Below are positions 1-9,361 of a DNA stretch of 64,000 bases, in pieces. Position numbers and translations under genes: made by a program. Numbering within the stretch: the stretch's first letter is position 1; the number at the start of each line of letters is the position of its first letter. The DNA comes from Aureispira sp. CCB-E (GTDB lineage: Bacteria; Bacteroidota; Bacteroidia; Chitinophagales; Saprospiraceae). The stretch is taken from the NCBI RefSeq assembly GCF_031326345.1, contig NZ_CP133671.1, forward strand, positions 2,046,001 through 2,110,000, in the 5' to 3' direction. The notes beneath the pieces are model-generated. The model did not search any database and had not been told where the DNA came from. It was given only the letters and a program-made list of their open reading frames with translations.

Positions 1-18
1 ATGTTAGGCAGTAACAAC

Positions 19-210
19 CTAAGCTACTCGTACATTTACAGCATTAGGACCTTTGCGACCATCCTCGATATCATAGCTAACTTTGTCACCTTGTGCTATC
101 TCGTCAATTAATCCATTTGCATGGACAAATACATCTCTACCTCCGTCGTCAGGAGTAATGAATCCATATCCTTTAGAATCATTGAAGAATTTTACTGTTC
201 CGTTGTTCAT
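19..210 (-). CDS. Cold-shock domain protein (CspA family)
   Basis: A 63-residue protein that is a single cold-shock domain. It carries the RNP1-like KGYGFI and RNP2-like DVFVH motifs, the aromatic surface that binds single-stranded RNA or DNA. Family members act as RNA chaperones that melt structure in mRNA, often at low temperature. The length is normal for the family (60-70). The ATG at 210 opens directly into the domain, so the start is secure. Upstream lies a strong -7 promoter element at 362-369, which would give a leader of about 145 bases, a usual feature of cold-regulated csp genes. The next gene on the same strand is a DEAD-box RNA helicase, a frequent functional partner. Which csp paralogue this is cannot be told from the sequence. 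Confidence 0.95.
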   Translation of the reverse strand: MNNGTVKFFNDSKGYGFITPDDGGRDVFVHANGLIDEIAQGDKVSYDIEDGRKGPNAVNVRVA

Positions 211-361
211 TAGTAATAAAAATTTTAAATAAAAAGAGATTAGATTGGTTTAAAATTGTATTCTGATGCACTAACAATTAGTTTTCTACGCAAATGAGTA
301 ACATCGGTAATACAAGCCAACTATTGATGCGGATAGAATCCATTTTTAAAATGTTCCATTA

Positions 362-369
362 CAAATATA
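362..369 (-). promoter_or_regulatory. Bacteroidota -7 element upstream of the csp gene
   Basis: On the minus strand this reads TATATTTG, matching TAnnTTTG exactly. No clear TTG -33 element is seen at the usual distance. If used, transcription would begin about 145 bases before the csp start codon. Confidence 0.45.
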
Positions 370-481
370 ATAGTATATTCAGTAAAATATAATTTTGCTT
401 AACTTTTTTACGCTTAGCTAAGGCAAAAGGGTACTGAGTATAAAATAATAAGGACAGTTTACACCAATAACAAACCGTAGT

Positions 482-1777
482 TTAACCTTTTTTTCTGCTA
501 GGAGATGAACGATGTTTTTTGTAGTTATTTCTTTTTTTGTGTTTAAAGTTCTTATTAGATCCAGAACGTTTGTTTCGATTGGATCGAGCACCTTGAGGTT
601 TGTGTGTTTTTTTAGGACTAGCATCCGTGACCACTTCTACATAAGGGTGCTCTTCAATAACGTTAATATCTTGCTTAATTAATTTTTCAATATCTCTTAA
701 ATACGTGCGTTCGTCCTTATCACAAAAAGAGAGCGCAATACCACTAGCACTAGCGCGCCCTGTCCGACCAATTCTATGCACATAAGTTTCCGACACATTA
801 GGCAAATCGTAATTAATGACCAAAGACAACTCATCTACATCAATACCACGGGCAGCGATATCGGTTGCCACCAAAACATCGATTTTACCACTTTTGAACT
901 CTTTGAGTGTTCGTTGTCTTGCCCCTTGCGACTTATTGCCGTGAATGGCTGCTGATTTAATATCCGATTTTTTGAGCCAGCGAACAATTTTGTCTGCTCC
1001 AAACTTAGTTCTAGAAAACACCAAAACCGATTGAGCGGGTTCTGATTGAAGTAGATGAAGTAGCAATTTTCGTTTGTCAGATTTACTAACAAAATAAACC
1101 GCCTGTTCTACTCGTTCTGCTGTGGCTTGCTCAGGTTTGATGGTAACACTGTCGTAATCTCCAAGTATTTTTTGAGAGAGATTGACAATGGCAGGAGGCA
1201 TGGTTGCGGAGAAGAAAAGAGATTGACGTTTTTCAGGGATTTTGGCAATAATTTTTCGAATATCGTGTATAAACCCCATATCTAGCATATGATCTGCTTC
1301 ATCAAGAACAAAATACTCAATGTGCTTTAGGCTAATAAACCCCTGTTGCATCAAATCCAAAAGACGTCCAGGTGTTGCGACTAAAACATCAACCCCTTTT
1401 TTTAAAGCCTGTGTTTGATTGCCTTGCTTTACACCACCAAAAATAACCGTATTCTTAATATGGGTGTAACGAGCATAAGCTGTAAAGTTCTCGCCAATTT
1501 GAATCGCCAATTCTCTGGTAGGAGTGACGATTAGTGCTTTTATTTTTCTAAATCCTTTTTTTCGAGGGGGATTTTGTTGATCAAGGTAGATGTTTTGCAA
1601 AACGGGAATTGAAAAAGCTGCTGTTTTTCCTGTCCCTGTTTGAGCACAGCCTAGCAAGTCCTTGCCTCGTAATAAAATAGGGATAGATTGAGCTTGAATT
1701 GGGGTTGGAGAAGTATAACCTTGGGCTTTTAGTGCTTTTAGTATGGGAGGAACTATTCTTAAATCTTCAAATGTCAT
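482..1777 (-). CDS. rhlE: DEAD-box ATP-dependent RNA helicase, RhlE-like
   Basis: A 431-residue helicase that unwinds short RNA duplexes using ATP. It acts in ribosome assembly or RNA turnover. Motifs appear in order: Q motif with PTPIQ, motif I AQTGTGKT at residues 45-52, PTRELA, TPGRLLD, DEAD, SAT, the second RecA domain with ARGID, and HRIGRTGR. A lysine- and arginine-rich tail of about 60 residues follows, as in RhlE-type proteins, and probably adds RNA affinity. The start at 1777 (MTFEDL) was chosen because the Q motif begins there; an upstream in-frame extension to 1834 has no conserved content. The leader upstream contains an inverted repeat at 1879-1905, which could form a hairpin in the transcript. 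Confidence 0.9.
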   Translation of the reverse strand: MTFEDLRIVPPILKALKAQGYTSPTPIQAQSIPILLRGKDLLGCAQTGTGKTAAFSIPVLQNIYLDQQNPPRKKGFRKIKALIVTPTRELAIQIGENFTAYARYTHIKNTVIFGGVKQGNQTQALKKGVDVLVATPGRLLDLMQQGFISLKHIEYFVLDEADHMLDMGFIHDIRKIIAKIPEKRQSLFFSATMPPAIVNLSQKILGDYDSVTIKPEQATAERVEQAVYFVSKSDKRKLLLHLLQSEPAQSVLVFSRTKFGADKIVRWLKKSDIKSAAIHGNKSQGARQRTLKEFKSGKIDVLVATDIAARGIDVDELSLVINYDLPNVSETYVHRIGRTGRASASGIALSFCDKDERTYLRDIEKLIKQDINVIEEHPYVEVVTDASPKKTHKPQGARSNRNKRSGSNKNFKHKKRNNYKKHRSSPSRKKG

Positions 1778-2301
1778 TCGTTGTATAAAGTTAGTGTATA
1801 GGTTTTCATAAAATACGCAAAAATTACTTGGCAATTGGTCGCCTTTGACCTAAACACACTTTGTCAAATCTTAGTATAATGAACGTTGATTATCAGTAAA
1901 CGTTCACTAAAAATCTTGTATAAAAAACAACGTCACTTAATCGTTGGTGTATCAGTGAGATTTAAGATTTAGTGGTTTTACGAAAAACCTAATAAAGCTA
2001 CAAAGGTAGTGTAATTGTTGGTATAATTTGCTTTTTGTTGTAATTATCGTTCAATTAATCCTTTGTGTAGATGAATAGAGGTGTTTAAAAAATGATAATG
2101 CCTACTGTTATACTAGATATTTAAAGAGCGTTTTTGAGTAGGGCAAGCAACGTATTGAGAGGTGTTATCGTTTTGTTAATAGATCATTGTATATGTTCTA
2201 TTTTTATAACAAAAAGAAACAAACGACCCACTGAGGAAAGTGTAATGCTTTCCGAGCAAGTTTCAGCAAACTATTTTTTTACGCACTAAAATAACTACCC
2301 T
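1778..2301. other. Intergenic region with rhlE leader and hairpins
   Basis: About 520 bases without a convincing gene. On the minus strand TACCTTTG at 2001-2008 fits the -7 consensus and would give rhlE a leader of about 220 bases. TGAACGTT near 1879 pairs with AAACGTTCA ending near 1905. A GGAAAG/CTTTCC hairpin lies at about 2234-2252, upstream of the broken adhesin gene. Confidence 0.4.
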
Positions 2302-2469
2302 ATGATTCATTCTTTGAAAAGATGTCTACTCCTGTGGACAAGCATTCTTCTATGCACTATATCAACTTCTTTAGAATTAAATGCGACACATATTAGAGGC
2401 TGGAATATAACGTACACTTGCCTAGGACCAAGTGTTGGAGGGATGCATTATGCAGTTAGCATATTGTAA
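2302..2469 (+). pseudogene. Detached N-terminus of an adhesin-type protein
   Basis: A 55-codon reading frame starts with a good signal peptide (basic start, then LLLWTSILLCTIS) and continues with ATHIRGWNITYTCLG. This closely resembles the opening of many Bacteroidota surface proteins, which begin THIVGG-E-ITYxCLG right after signal cleavage. It then stops at 2467-2469. The large repeat protein downstream continues in another frame from 2460 and has no signal peptide or ATG of its own. I read the pair as one ancestral gene that lost an internal segment and its frame. A separate short secreted peptide is possible but less likely. Confidence 0.5.
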
Positions 2470-2495
2470 ACGTTCCTTCTACTCTTAGTCCCAAT

Positions 2496-5099
2496 TTGTC
2501 TTCCACAGATGTGACTTGCAATGATAATGGACTGGTAAATGCTTCTTTTAATACAGGAAGTTATCATTTTGTGTGGTCCAATGGAATCGTAGATACCAAT
2601 ATTGGAAACAGTACTGCACATAATCTAAATATTGGAATCCATTGTGTAAGTATCACCGATTTGTCTACAGGATGTTTGGATACTTTTTGTGTACAAGTAA
2701 ATCTTGATACGACAGCTCCTGGAGTCCAAACGAATACAACTTCTATTAGTTGTTTTGGAGCAGCTGATGGTTGTGTTACGATAGAAACAATCAATGGAAC
2801 TGCTCCGTACACGTATGTATGGGATACCGTAATTCTTGGAAGCCAAGTAACAACTTCTACCAATTATACTGTCTGTAATTTGCCACCTAAATTATATACT
2901 GTCACCTCGACCGATGCCGCTGGATGCAATTCAGTAGCTAGTTTTGAGGTGGTAAGCCCAAGCCCTTTGGATATTGTAGTTAGAGATACCGTTCATCCTA
3001 TATGTGGTAGTAATGGGCGAATTGAGGTAGAAGTGTTTGGAGGAACAGGAACACTAGATTATACTTGGTCTACGGGAGATAGTACCTTAGTACTAGAAAA
3101 TCTAGCCGCTGGGCAATATTGTATGACAGCAACGGATGCTAATCATTGTTCAACCGTTCTTTGCTTAGATTTAATACAACAACAAACGTTAACAGCAACA
3201 GCAAATTTGCTTAGAGCTATAGACTGTTATGGTGATTCGGCTTGTATCGATGTGCAAGTTGTAGGCGGTTCGGGGAATTATACATATACAATTCATCAAC
3301 CAAATCTATTGAGTCAGACAGATAGCGTATTCTGCTATTTACCAGCAGATACAACTCCTTACCAGATTACGATAATAGATAGTAATTACAATTGTATGGC
3401 GACCACAAGCATTTTAATAGCAGAATCAAGTCCTTTAGCCGCAACGCTTGTTAGTAGTAATGGGATTAATTGTCATGGTGATTCTACAGGAAGTATTACT
3501 GTGGCAGGAACTGGAGGAACAGTTGCAACAGATTATACTTATGATTGGAGTACAGGTGACAGTACGCCCGCAATCAGCAACTTACGAGCTAATGTGCCCT
3601 ATTGTGTGACCGTGACCGATGATAATGGATGTTTTGCAACGGTTTGTCACAGCTTAACAGAACCTAATGCAGCCCTGTCTTTGACGATTATAGAGCAAAG
3701 TGGAATTAGTTGTCATGGTGGATCAGATGGGGTAGTGGAAGCAATTGCCTTGGGGGGTACAGGTGGTTTATCTTATATTTGGGATGCCAATGTGGGAAGT
3801 GCCACATCTAGTCTTGCGACAGGTTTGGGAGCTGGGACTTATTGTGTGACCGTAACGGATTCTTTAGGATGCATGCTTGACCGTTGTATTACAATCGGAG
3901 AGCCTAGTGCTTTAGTCGCAACGGTTGTTAGTAGTAGTGGAATTAATTGCCATGGCGATTCTACAGGAAGTATCACTGTGGCAGGAACTGGAGGAACAGT
4001 TGCAACAGATTATACTTATGATTGGAGTACAGGTGACAGCACACCCACAATCAGCAACTTACGAGCTAATGTGCCCTATTGTGTGACCGTGACCGATGAT
4101 AATGGATGTTTTGCAACGGTTTGTCATAGCTTAACAGAACCTAATACAGCCCTGTCTTTGACGATAATAGAGCAAAGTGGAATTAGTTGTCATGGTGGAT
4201 TAGATGGAGTAGTGGAAGCGAATGCTTTGGGAGGTACAGGTGGTTTATCTTATGTTTGGGATGCCAATGCAGGAGGAGGTATTTCTAATATTGTGACAGG
4301 CTTGGGAGCAGGGACTTATTGTGTGACCGTAACGGACTCTTTAGGATGTGTGCTTGATCGTTGTATTACAATTGGAGAACCTAGTCCATTGATACTAGTT
4401 GTTGATTCTGTCAATCATGTTAATTGTAATGGAGGATGCACTGGAGCCATAGGAGTTACAGGAGTAGGAGGTGTTGGTGGCTATGCTTACAGTTGGAGCA
4501 CTGGGGATAGTGTTGCTACAATAATTAACTTATGTGCAGGAGGATATGTTGTTAGTATGACAGATTCCAATGGATGTGTAGTGTTAGACAGTGTACTGCT
4601 TACAGAACCACTGACTCCTTTGTCTGGTGGAATTGTAGATAATGGAGATGGAACTGCAACAGCATTTGCTATGGGAGGAACGGCAGGATATACCTATCAG
4701 TGGGGTACCTTGACAGGAAACCAAACGACAGCTACGGCAACGGGTTTAGTCCACAATGGGACGTATCACCTAACCATTACAGATGCAAATGGCTGTGCAG
4801 TAGGGGCGTCTATTACTGTTAATATTGTAGGACTAGAATCAATTAATAACCTAACCCACTTTGCTATTTTCCCAAATCCTAATGATGGACGTTTTAGGGT
4901 GGAAGTTGCTTTTTCTAAATCCCAAACGACTACTATACGTTTGACCAATGTATTGGGGCAAATAGTGAAAGAGCATACTTATTCTGCATCAAGTTTTGAC
5001 TTGCTATTGGACTTGAGAGACCAAGCTAGTGGTGTATATTTATTGACACTTGAAGTCGACCAACAATATCAAAGTCAAAAAGTAATTATTGCAAAATAA
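2496..5099 (+). CDS. SprB-repeat surface protein with T9SS C-terminal sorting domain (5' broken)
   Basis: About 867 residues, mostly SprB-like repeats with the pattern S-C-x-G-x-x-[DN]-G, then Y-x-W-S-x-G, then G-x-Y-x-V-x-V-T-D-x-x-G-C. Such repeats occur in gliding adhesins and other cell-surface proteins. The last 85 residues form a T9SS type A sorting domain (FPNPNDG, then GVYLLTLE and a basic end), so the intact protein would be exported and anchored by the type IX system. A 477-bp block (3430-3906) is repeated almost exactly at 3907-4383. There is no ATG near the 5' end (the frame opens with TTG), and the signal peptide lies in a different frame just upstream. The copy is therefore probably non-functional unless there is a sequencing error or programmed frameshift. 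Confidence 0.75.
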   Translation: MSSTDVTCNDNGLVNASFNTGSYHFVWSNGIVDTNIGNSTAHNLNIGIHCVSITDLSTGCLDTFCVQVNLDTTAPGVQTNTTSISCFGAADGCVTIETINGTAPYTYVWDTVILGSQVTTSTNYTVCNLPPKLYTVTSTDAAGCNSVASFEVVSPSPLDIVVRDTVHPICGSNGRIEVEVFGGTGTLDYTWSTGDSTLVLENLAAGQYCMTATDANHCSTVLCLDLIQQQTLTATANLLRAIDCYGDSACIDVQVVGGSGNYTYTIHQPNLLSQTDSVFCYLPADTTPYQITIIDSNYNCMATTSILIAESSPLAATLVSSNGINCHGDSTGSITVAGTGGTVATDYTYDWSTGDSTPAISNLRANVPYCVTVTDDNGCFATVCHSLTEPNAALSLTIIEQSGISCHGGSDGVVEAIALGGTGGLSYIWDANVGSATSSLATGLGAGTYCVTVTDSLGCMLDRCITIGEPSALVATVVSSSGINCHGDSTGSITVAGTGGTVATDYTYDWSTGDSTPTISNLRANVPYCVTVTDDNGCFATVCHSLTEPNTALSLTIIEQSGISCHGGLDGVVEANALGGTGGLSYVWDANAGGGISNIVTGLGAGTYCVTVTDSLGCVLDRCITIGEPSPLILVVDSVNHVNCNGGCTGAIGVTGVGGVGGYAYSWSTGDSVATIINLCAGGYVVSMTDSNGCVVLDSVLLTEPLTPLSGGIVDNGDGTATAFAMGGTAGYTYQWGTLTGNQTTATATGLVHNGTYHLTITDANGCAVGASITVNIVGLESINNLTHFAIFPNPNDGRFRVEVAFSKSQTTTIRLTNVLGQIVKEHTYSASSFDLLLDLRDQASGVYLLTLEVDQQYQSQKVIIAK
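3430..4383 (+). repeat. Two tandem 477-bp copies inside the adhesin gene
   Basis: Copy one covers about 3430-3906 and copy two about 3907-4383, with a 477-base (159-codon) offset and only scattered differences. Each unit encodes two SprB-like modules. The period is a multiple of three, so copy number can change without breaking the frame. Confidence 0.85.
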
Positions 5100-5138
5100 T
5101 GATCTTATAGATTACAAATATTGAACATTCTAAATATA

Positions 5139-5180
5139 AAAAAGCAAGTATGCTTCATTTGAGAAGTATACTTGCTTTTT
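5139..5180 (+). terminator. Rho-independent terminator after the adhesin gene
   Basis: AAAGCAAGTAT at 5141-5151 pairs with ATACTTGCTTT at 5168-5178. A further CTTC/GAAG pairing lies inside, and a T run follows. Confidence 0.8.
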
Positions 5181-5217
5181 GCAACTTACGTTTATATGCT
5201 CTTGCTTGGGTACTAAA

Positions 5218-5251
5218 CAAAAACTGCTTGTAGAGCTCTACAAGCAGTTTT
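5218..5251 (-). terminator. Long perfect palindrome, likely terminator for the 117-residue gene
   Basis: AAAAACTGCTTGTAGAG is followed directly by its reverse complement, giving a perfect palindrome flanked by A and T runs. It lies just past the stop of the minus-strand gene and could also back up termination from the left. Confidence 0.7.
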
Positions 5252-5275
5252 TCTATTCGTGCAGAAAAACAATCT

Positions 5276-5629
5276 TTACAAAGAATGGATTAAAGCATCG
5301 ATATTGTTATCTTCTACTAATTTTTTAGTAAAGATTTTGTGTCCTTTAGGTGCAAAAAGGTGCAATTGTCCTTTCTTCACAGAAGCCATTGTACTTAATA
5401 ACTTCCAACGCGTAACTAATTTCCTAGTATTATCACATTTTAAAGCTATTTCTGAATAATGAGTAGCATCATCAATGGTAAAAGACACATCTGGTTGTAC
5501 TTGGTCTTTAGTTGATTGATTCGTGAAAATTTTAGGGTCATCATATCCTTCGGAAGTTGTTTGGATGGAGCTAATTTTTCTTTTCTCGACCCAAGTGATT
5601 ACCTTGTCTATATACTTATCCTTACTCAT
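5276..5629 (-). CDS. Conserved hypothetical protein, possible PD-(D/E)xK fold
   Basis: A 117-residue protein with no signal peptide or membrane segment. I do not recognise a named family. Residues 45-64 contain QPDVSF followed after about a dozen residues by SEIALK. That order of P-D, a strand, then E-x-x-x-K recalls the core of restriction-endonuclease-like nucleases, although the last part is spaced differently from the classic E-x-K. The C-terminal half is basic and ends in alternating strand and helix. It stands alone between a terminator palindrome and a 600-base gap. The fold suggestion is inference only. Confidence 0.7.
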   Translation of the reverse strand: MSKDKYIDKVITWVEKRKISSIQTTSEGYDDPKIFTNQSTKDQVQPDVSFTIDDATHYSEIALKCDNTRKLVTRWKLLSTMASVKKGQLHLFAPKGHKIFTKKLVEDNNIDALIHSL

Positions 5630-6241
5630 ATACTCTTTTGTTCTTTTATTGTTTAATGGTGTAAATTTAGCACTTTTTGTCTAAAATACGATGTCTAAGC
5701 CGTAATATTTGCACATTTTGTTTGTTTCTCGGTAATAATTGGATCATTTATGCTATTAAAATATAAATTGTAAGAGAATTATACTAGGCTGATAATCAAT
5801 ATGCTTTGATTTTGAGTTTTAAGTTGTAAGTGGTTGTTTATCATTATTTTATGATGAGATTATTTATTCTTGTATGGTAAAAATAAAAATAAGTAGAAAA
5901 GGAATTAACCCTTCTTCAAAATAAACATTTTCCTAAATTTGCTATTAATAACAAGATATACCATACTAAAAGGAAATAGATTTGAGCAATCATGAAACAA
6001 ACAATTAAGAAATTTTAATTCCCAAAAGCATTTTATTTTAGTGCTTATATGTCTTATATTAGAGGGTGTCAACATAACTTATTTGTCACAAATAAGTTTT
6101 GAACATTTAAAATGACTTACCTGATTTTTATACAAATTTTACTCTTGTACATAACTATCTTCACCAATCGACTCCCAATCGAAGATAAATTCCCAACTTT
6201 ATTAGATTTAGATCAAAATAACTAACAAACTCTTTTTTACA
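5630..6241. other. Intergenic region with an operator-like palindrome
   Basis: About 610 AT-rich bases with no gene that I can support. The only clear structure is the inverted repeat at 6076-6098, listed separately. Confidence 0.5.
6076..6098. promoter_or_regulatory. Perfect inverted repeat upstream of the secreted protease
   Basis: AACTTATTTG and CAAATAAGTT are separated by TCA. The 10-bp perfect arms lie about 145 bases before the protease start, with no T run, so an operator is more likely than a terminator. Confidence 0.4.
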
Positions 6242-9220
6242 ATGAAAAGAATCGTATTTTTTTTACTCTTTTTTTGCGAATTATCTTTGGGACAAACTGC
6301 AACTTCAGTTTTAGAAGATTTAACTCCGTCAGATGGAATCAACGCACCACTAAAGGTGGGAGATGTTATTCCTACGAATTTTCAAACAGCGCATCCTTAT
6401 AATCCTAGTGGGGTAGCAGATGTTATTTACGAAAAAGAATTTTACAACAAGTATTCTTCGTACATAAAAATTTATTTCAAAAATTTTGATCTAGCACCAG
6501 GAGACTATGTAGAGATAACTGCCGTGAATACTGGCGAAACCATTATATACGCAGGACGAGGTAAAATCATTGATCAGAATATGACAATGATTAGTGATTT
6601 TTGGACGCAAGTATTGTTTGACGAACGAGTTGTTGTTCGGTTGCATTCAGAAACAGGGTCGAATCACTATGGTTTTGATATTACAGAGGTTGCTTATGGG
6701 TACCCACAAGCACAAATAGATGCTTTATTAGCTACGAAGTCTATTTGTGGAACAGATGATAAAGAGCCTGTTATTTGTTATAATGGTACTACAATGTATG
6801 ATAAAGGTAGAGCTGTTTGTCGCTTATTAATTGGCGGTGGAGGTCTTTGTACAGGATGGTTACTGGGCTGTGATGGACATGTGATGACGAACGAACATTG
6901 TATCGGGACAGCTGCAGAGGCTGCTAATACAGATTTTATGTTCAATTATCAATATACTAATTGTAATGGTACTGGAAATTCAGTGTCTGATCTTGTGGCA
7001 ACTTCTGCTACATTTATAAAGACAAGTGCCGCGTTGGATTATACTCTAGTCCAGTTACCTGTAAACCCAACTTCAACATATGGCTATCTAAGTTTAAGTT
7101 CAAGCCCTCCGGTAGTTGGCGATCGTATCTATATAGTCGGACATCCAGGAGGTAGAAGAAAAGAAATCACGGTAGTAACAGACCAAGGAGGTGATGCGAA
7201 TGGGAATGCTATTATCAATCAGATTACAGCAACAGGTGCCCGTTATTTTGCTGATACAGAAGGAGGAAGTTCGGGGTCTCCAGTTTTGGATTTTAATTCT
7301 AATTTAGTAGTTGCAATTCACAACACAGGAGGTTGTACCAATGGTTCTAGTGGTAGAAGTGATCAATTGATTGCCGATATTGGGCTTGATATGCCCAACT
7401 GTGGAATTGATAGTTCGGGTGGGGCAATTCCAGTCCCTTGTGGCACAACGATCACGAGTTTTCCTTATACAGAGGGCTTTGAGAATACATTTGGTGCTTG
7501 GTCACAAGCAACAACGGATGATTTTGACTGGACAGTTTTGTCAGGAGCAACAGTTTCGACCAATACAGGACCTACGGCAGCCAATGAAGGTAGTTATTAT
7601 GCCTATATGGAAGCTTCTGCGCCCAACAACCCTAGCAAAAACGCTTTGTTGTTAAGCCCTTGCTTTAACTTGATGGGAGTTACTTATCCGCAGGTAACCT
7701 TTGATTATCACATGTATGGAACAACAATGGGAACCTTATCTTTAGAAGTGAGCACCAACGGTTCTACATGGACTACTTTGTGGACAAGAACGGGTAACCA
7801 AGGAGCGAATTGGATTTCAGATACAGTTGATTTGAATGCCTATACGAATGAAACTTCTTTGAGAATTCGTTTTAATGGCACGACAGGAAGCGATTTTGAA
7901 TCAGATATTGCTATTGATGCATTTGGTATTAGTTCAGGAACGCCTAATTGCACAATTATAAATACTTTTCCTTACAACGAAAGCTTTGAAAATACATTTG
8001 GAGATTGGGTTCAAAATACGGGAGATGATTTTGATTGGGCTACACTTTCTGGTGCAACACAATCTTCGAATACAGGACCAACAACAGCCAATGATGGTAA
8101 CTACTATGCTTACATGGAGGCTTCGGCACCTAATAATCCTAATAAGAGAGCTATATTAGAGAGTCCTTGTTTCGATTTGACTAGTGTTTTATTTCCTGAA
8201 TTGAAATTTATGTATCATATGTACGGAGCAGATATGGGGGAGTTGGAGCTAGAAATAAGTACTGGTGGAGGAACATGGGTAAGTGTTTGGTCAAAAGTAG
8301 GCGATCAAGGCGATGGTTGGCTGTCGGCAACAATTGATTTGTCTCCGTATACCAATGCAACGGATTTGAGAATACGATTTAATGGGGTGACTGGTAGTTC
8401 TTGGGGTTCAGATATTGCTATTGATGCTGTATCAATTGCAGATGTTGTTTATACTTGCCCAACAACAACCGCGATCTTTCCTTATAATGAAAGTTTTGAA
8501 AATACCCTAGGCGATTGGGTACAAGATAGTGATGATGATTTGGATTGGACTATATTCTCTGGAGCAACACCGTCAAACAATACAGGACCAACAGCAGCTA
8601 ACGATGGAACATACTATATTTATGTAGAAGCTACTACTCCTAACTTTCCTTCCAAAACAGCGATTATAGAAACCCCTTGTTTTAATCTGACAACCATAAC
8701 AGATCCTCAAATGACCTTTGATTATCATATGTATGGGGCAAATATGGGAAGGTTAGATGTTCAAGTAAAAACGGCTACTACGAACTGGAATACTTTGTTG
8801 ACTAGAATTAATGATTATGGAGACAACTGGTTGAGCATTACTCTTAATCTTGCTGCTTATGCTAATGCGACCGACTTGAAGGTTCGTTTTAAAGCTTCTA
8901 CTGGAAGTGGTTTTGCTTCTGATATTGCGATTGATGCTTTTTCAATTCGTTCTGCAACGGTAACGACCAATATATCAACAACCAACCCAAAAGATGCCTT
9001 TTTGAAAGTTGCACCGAATCCATTTAGAGATTATTTAGAAGTTGCTACGAATATGCAAGGTATTTCTGATTATATTATAACCAATGTTCAAGGTCAAAAT
9101 ATGCAGGTTGGTTCAATAGAGAATAAAATGATACCAGTTGGTAATCTGGCACCTGGTGTTTATTTTATCAGTTTCACGAATGGTCAAGAGCATATTACTA
9201 GAAAGATAGTAAAACATTAA
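6242..9220 (+). CDS. Secreted trypsin-like serine endopeptidase with three MAM-like domains and T9SS sorting domain
   Basis: A 992-residue secreted protein with a signal peptide ending near LSLGQ. Residues about 190-390 form a chymotrypsin-fold protease. The triad is visible: His219 in TNEHC, Asp266 in LDYTLVQL and Ser344 in GGSSGSP. Cysteine-rich flanks resemble bacterial lysyl-endopeptidase-like enzymes. Three repeats of about 165 residues follow, each starting FPY-[TN]-E-[GS]-FENT and ending SDIAIDA; they look like MAM/jelly-roll adhesion domains. The last 75 residues are a T9SS type A sorting domain (VAPNPFRD, then GVYFISF and RKIVKH). The protein is probably exported and either surface-bound or released to digest protein. 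The repeats differ enough to be old duplications. Substrate specificity cannot be read from the sequence. Confidence 0.9.
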   Translation: MKRIVFFLLFFCELSLGQTATSVLEDLTPSDGINAPLKVGDVIPTNFQTAHPYNPSGVADVIYEKEFYNKYSSYIKIYFKNFDLAPGDYVEITAVNTGETIIYAGRGKIIDQNMTMISDFWTQVLFDERVVVRLHSETGSNHYGFDITEVAYGYPQAQIDALLATKSICGTDDKEPVICYNGTTMYDKGRAVCRLLIGGGGLCTGWLLGCDGHVMTNEHCIGTAAEAANTDFMFNYQYTNCNGTGNSVSDLVATSATFIKTSAALDYTLVQLPVNPTSTYGYLSLSSSPPVVGDRIYIVGHPGGRRKEITVVTDQGGDANGNAIINQITATGARYFADTEGGSSGSPVLDFNSNLVVAIHNTGGCTNGSSGRSDQLIADIGLDMPNCGIDSSGGAIPVPCGTTITSFPYTEGFENTFGAWSQATTDDFDWTVLSGATVSTNTGPTAANEGSYYAYMEASAPNNPSKNALLLSPCFNLMGVTYPQVTFDYHMYGTTMGTLSLEVSTNGSTWTTLWTRTGNQGANWISDTVDLNAYTNETSLRIRFNGTTGSDFESDIAIDAFGISSGTPNCTIINTFPYNESFENTFGDWVQNTGDDFDWATLSGATQSSNTGPTTANDGNYYAYMEASAPNNPNKRAILESPCFDLTSVLFPELKFMYHMYGADMGELELEISTGGGTWVSVWSKVGDQGDGWLSATIDLSPYTNATDLRIRFNGVTGSSWGSDIAIDAVSIADVVYTCPTTTAIFPYNESFENTLGDWVQDSDDDLDWTIFSGATPSNNTGPTAANDGTYYIYVEATTPNFPSKTAIIETPCFNLTTITDPQMTFDYHMYGANMGRLDVQVKTATTNWNTLLTRINDYGDNWLSITLNLAAYANATDLKVRFKASTGSGFASDIAIDAFSIRSATVTTNISTTNPKDAFLKVAPNPFRDYLEVATNMQGISDYIITNVQGQNMQVGSIENKMIPVGNLAPGVYFISFTNGQEHITRKIVKH

Positions 9221-9320
9221 ATGAATCGTTAGCTGGACTGCTATTGCATGATATTTTGTGAGTGTTGTGCAATTAATGATCAATCTTTTAAGATTTTTAG
9301 TAATTAAACTATAAAAAAGG

Positions 9321-9360
9321 AAAACTCTTATTGACATTTAGTTGATAGGAGTTTTTTTTA
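9321..9360 (+). terminator. Terminator after the protease gene
   Basis: AAAACTCTTAT pairs with ATAGGAGTTTT (one G-U pair), followed by eight T. Confidence 0.75.
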
Positions 9361-9361
9361 T

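Noticed and set aside
418-624. A 68-codon minus-strand frame overlapping the helicase gene
   Set aside because: It is out of frame with the Lys-rich tail of the helicase and has no independent support.
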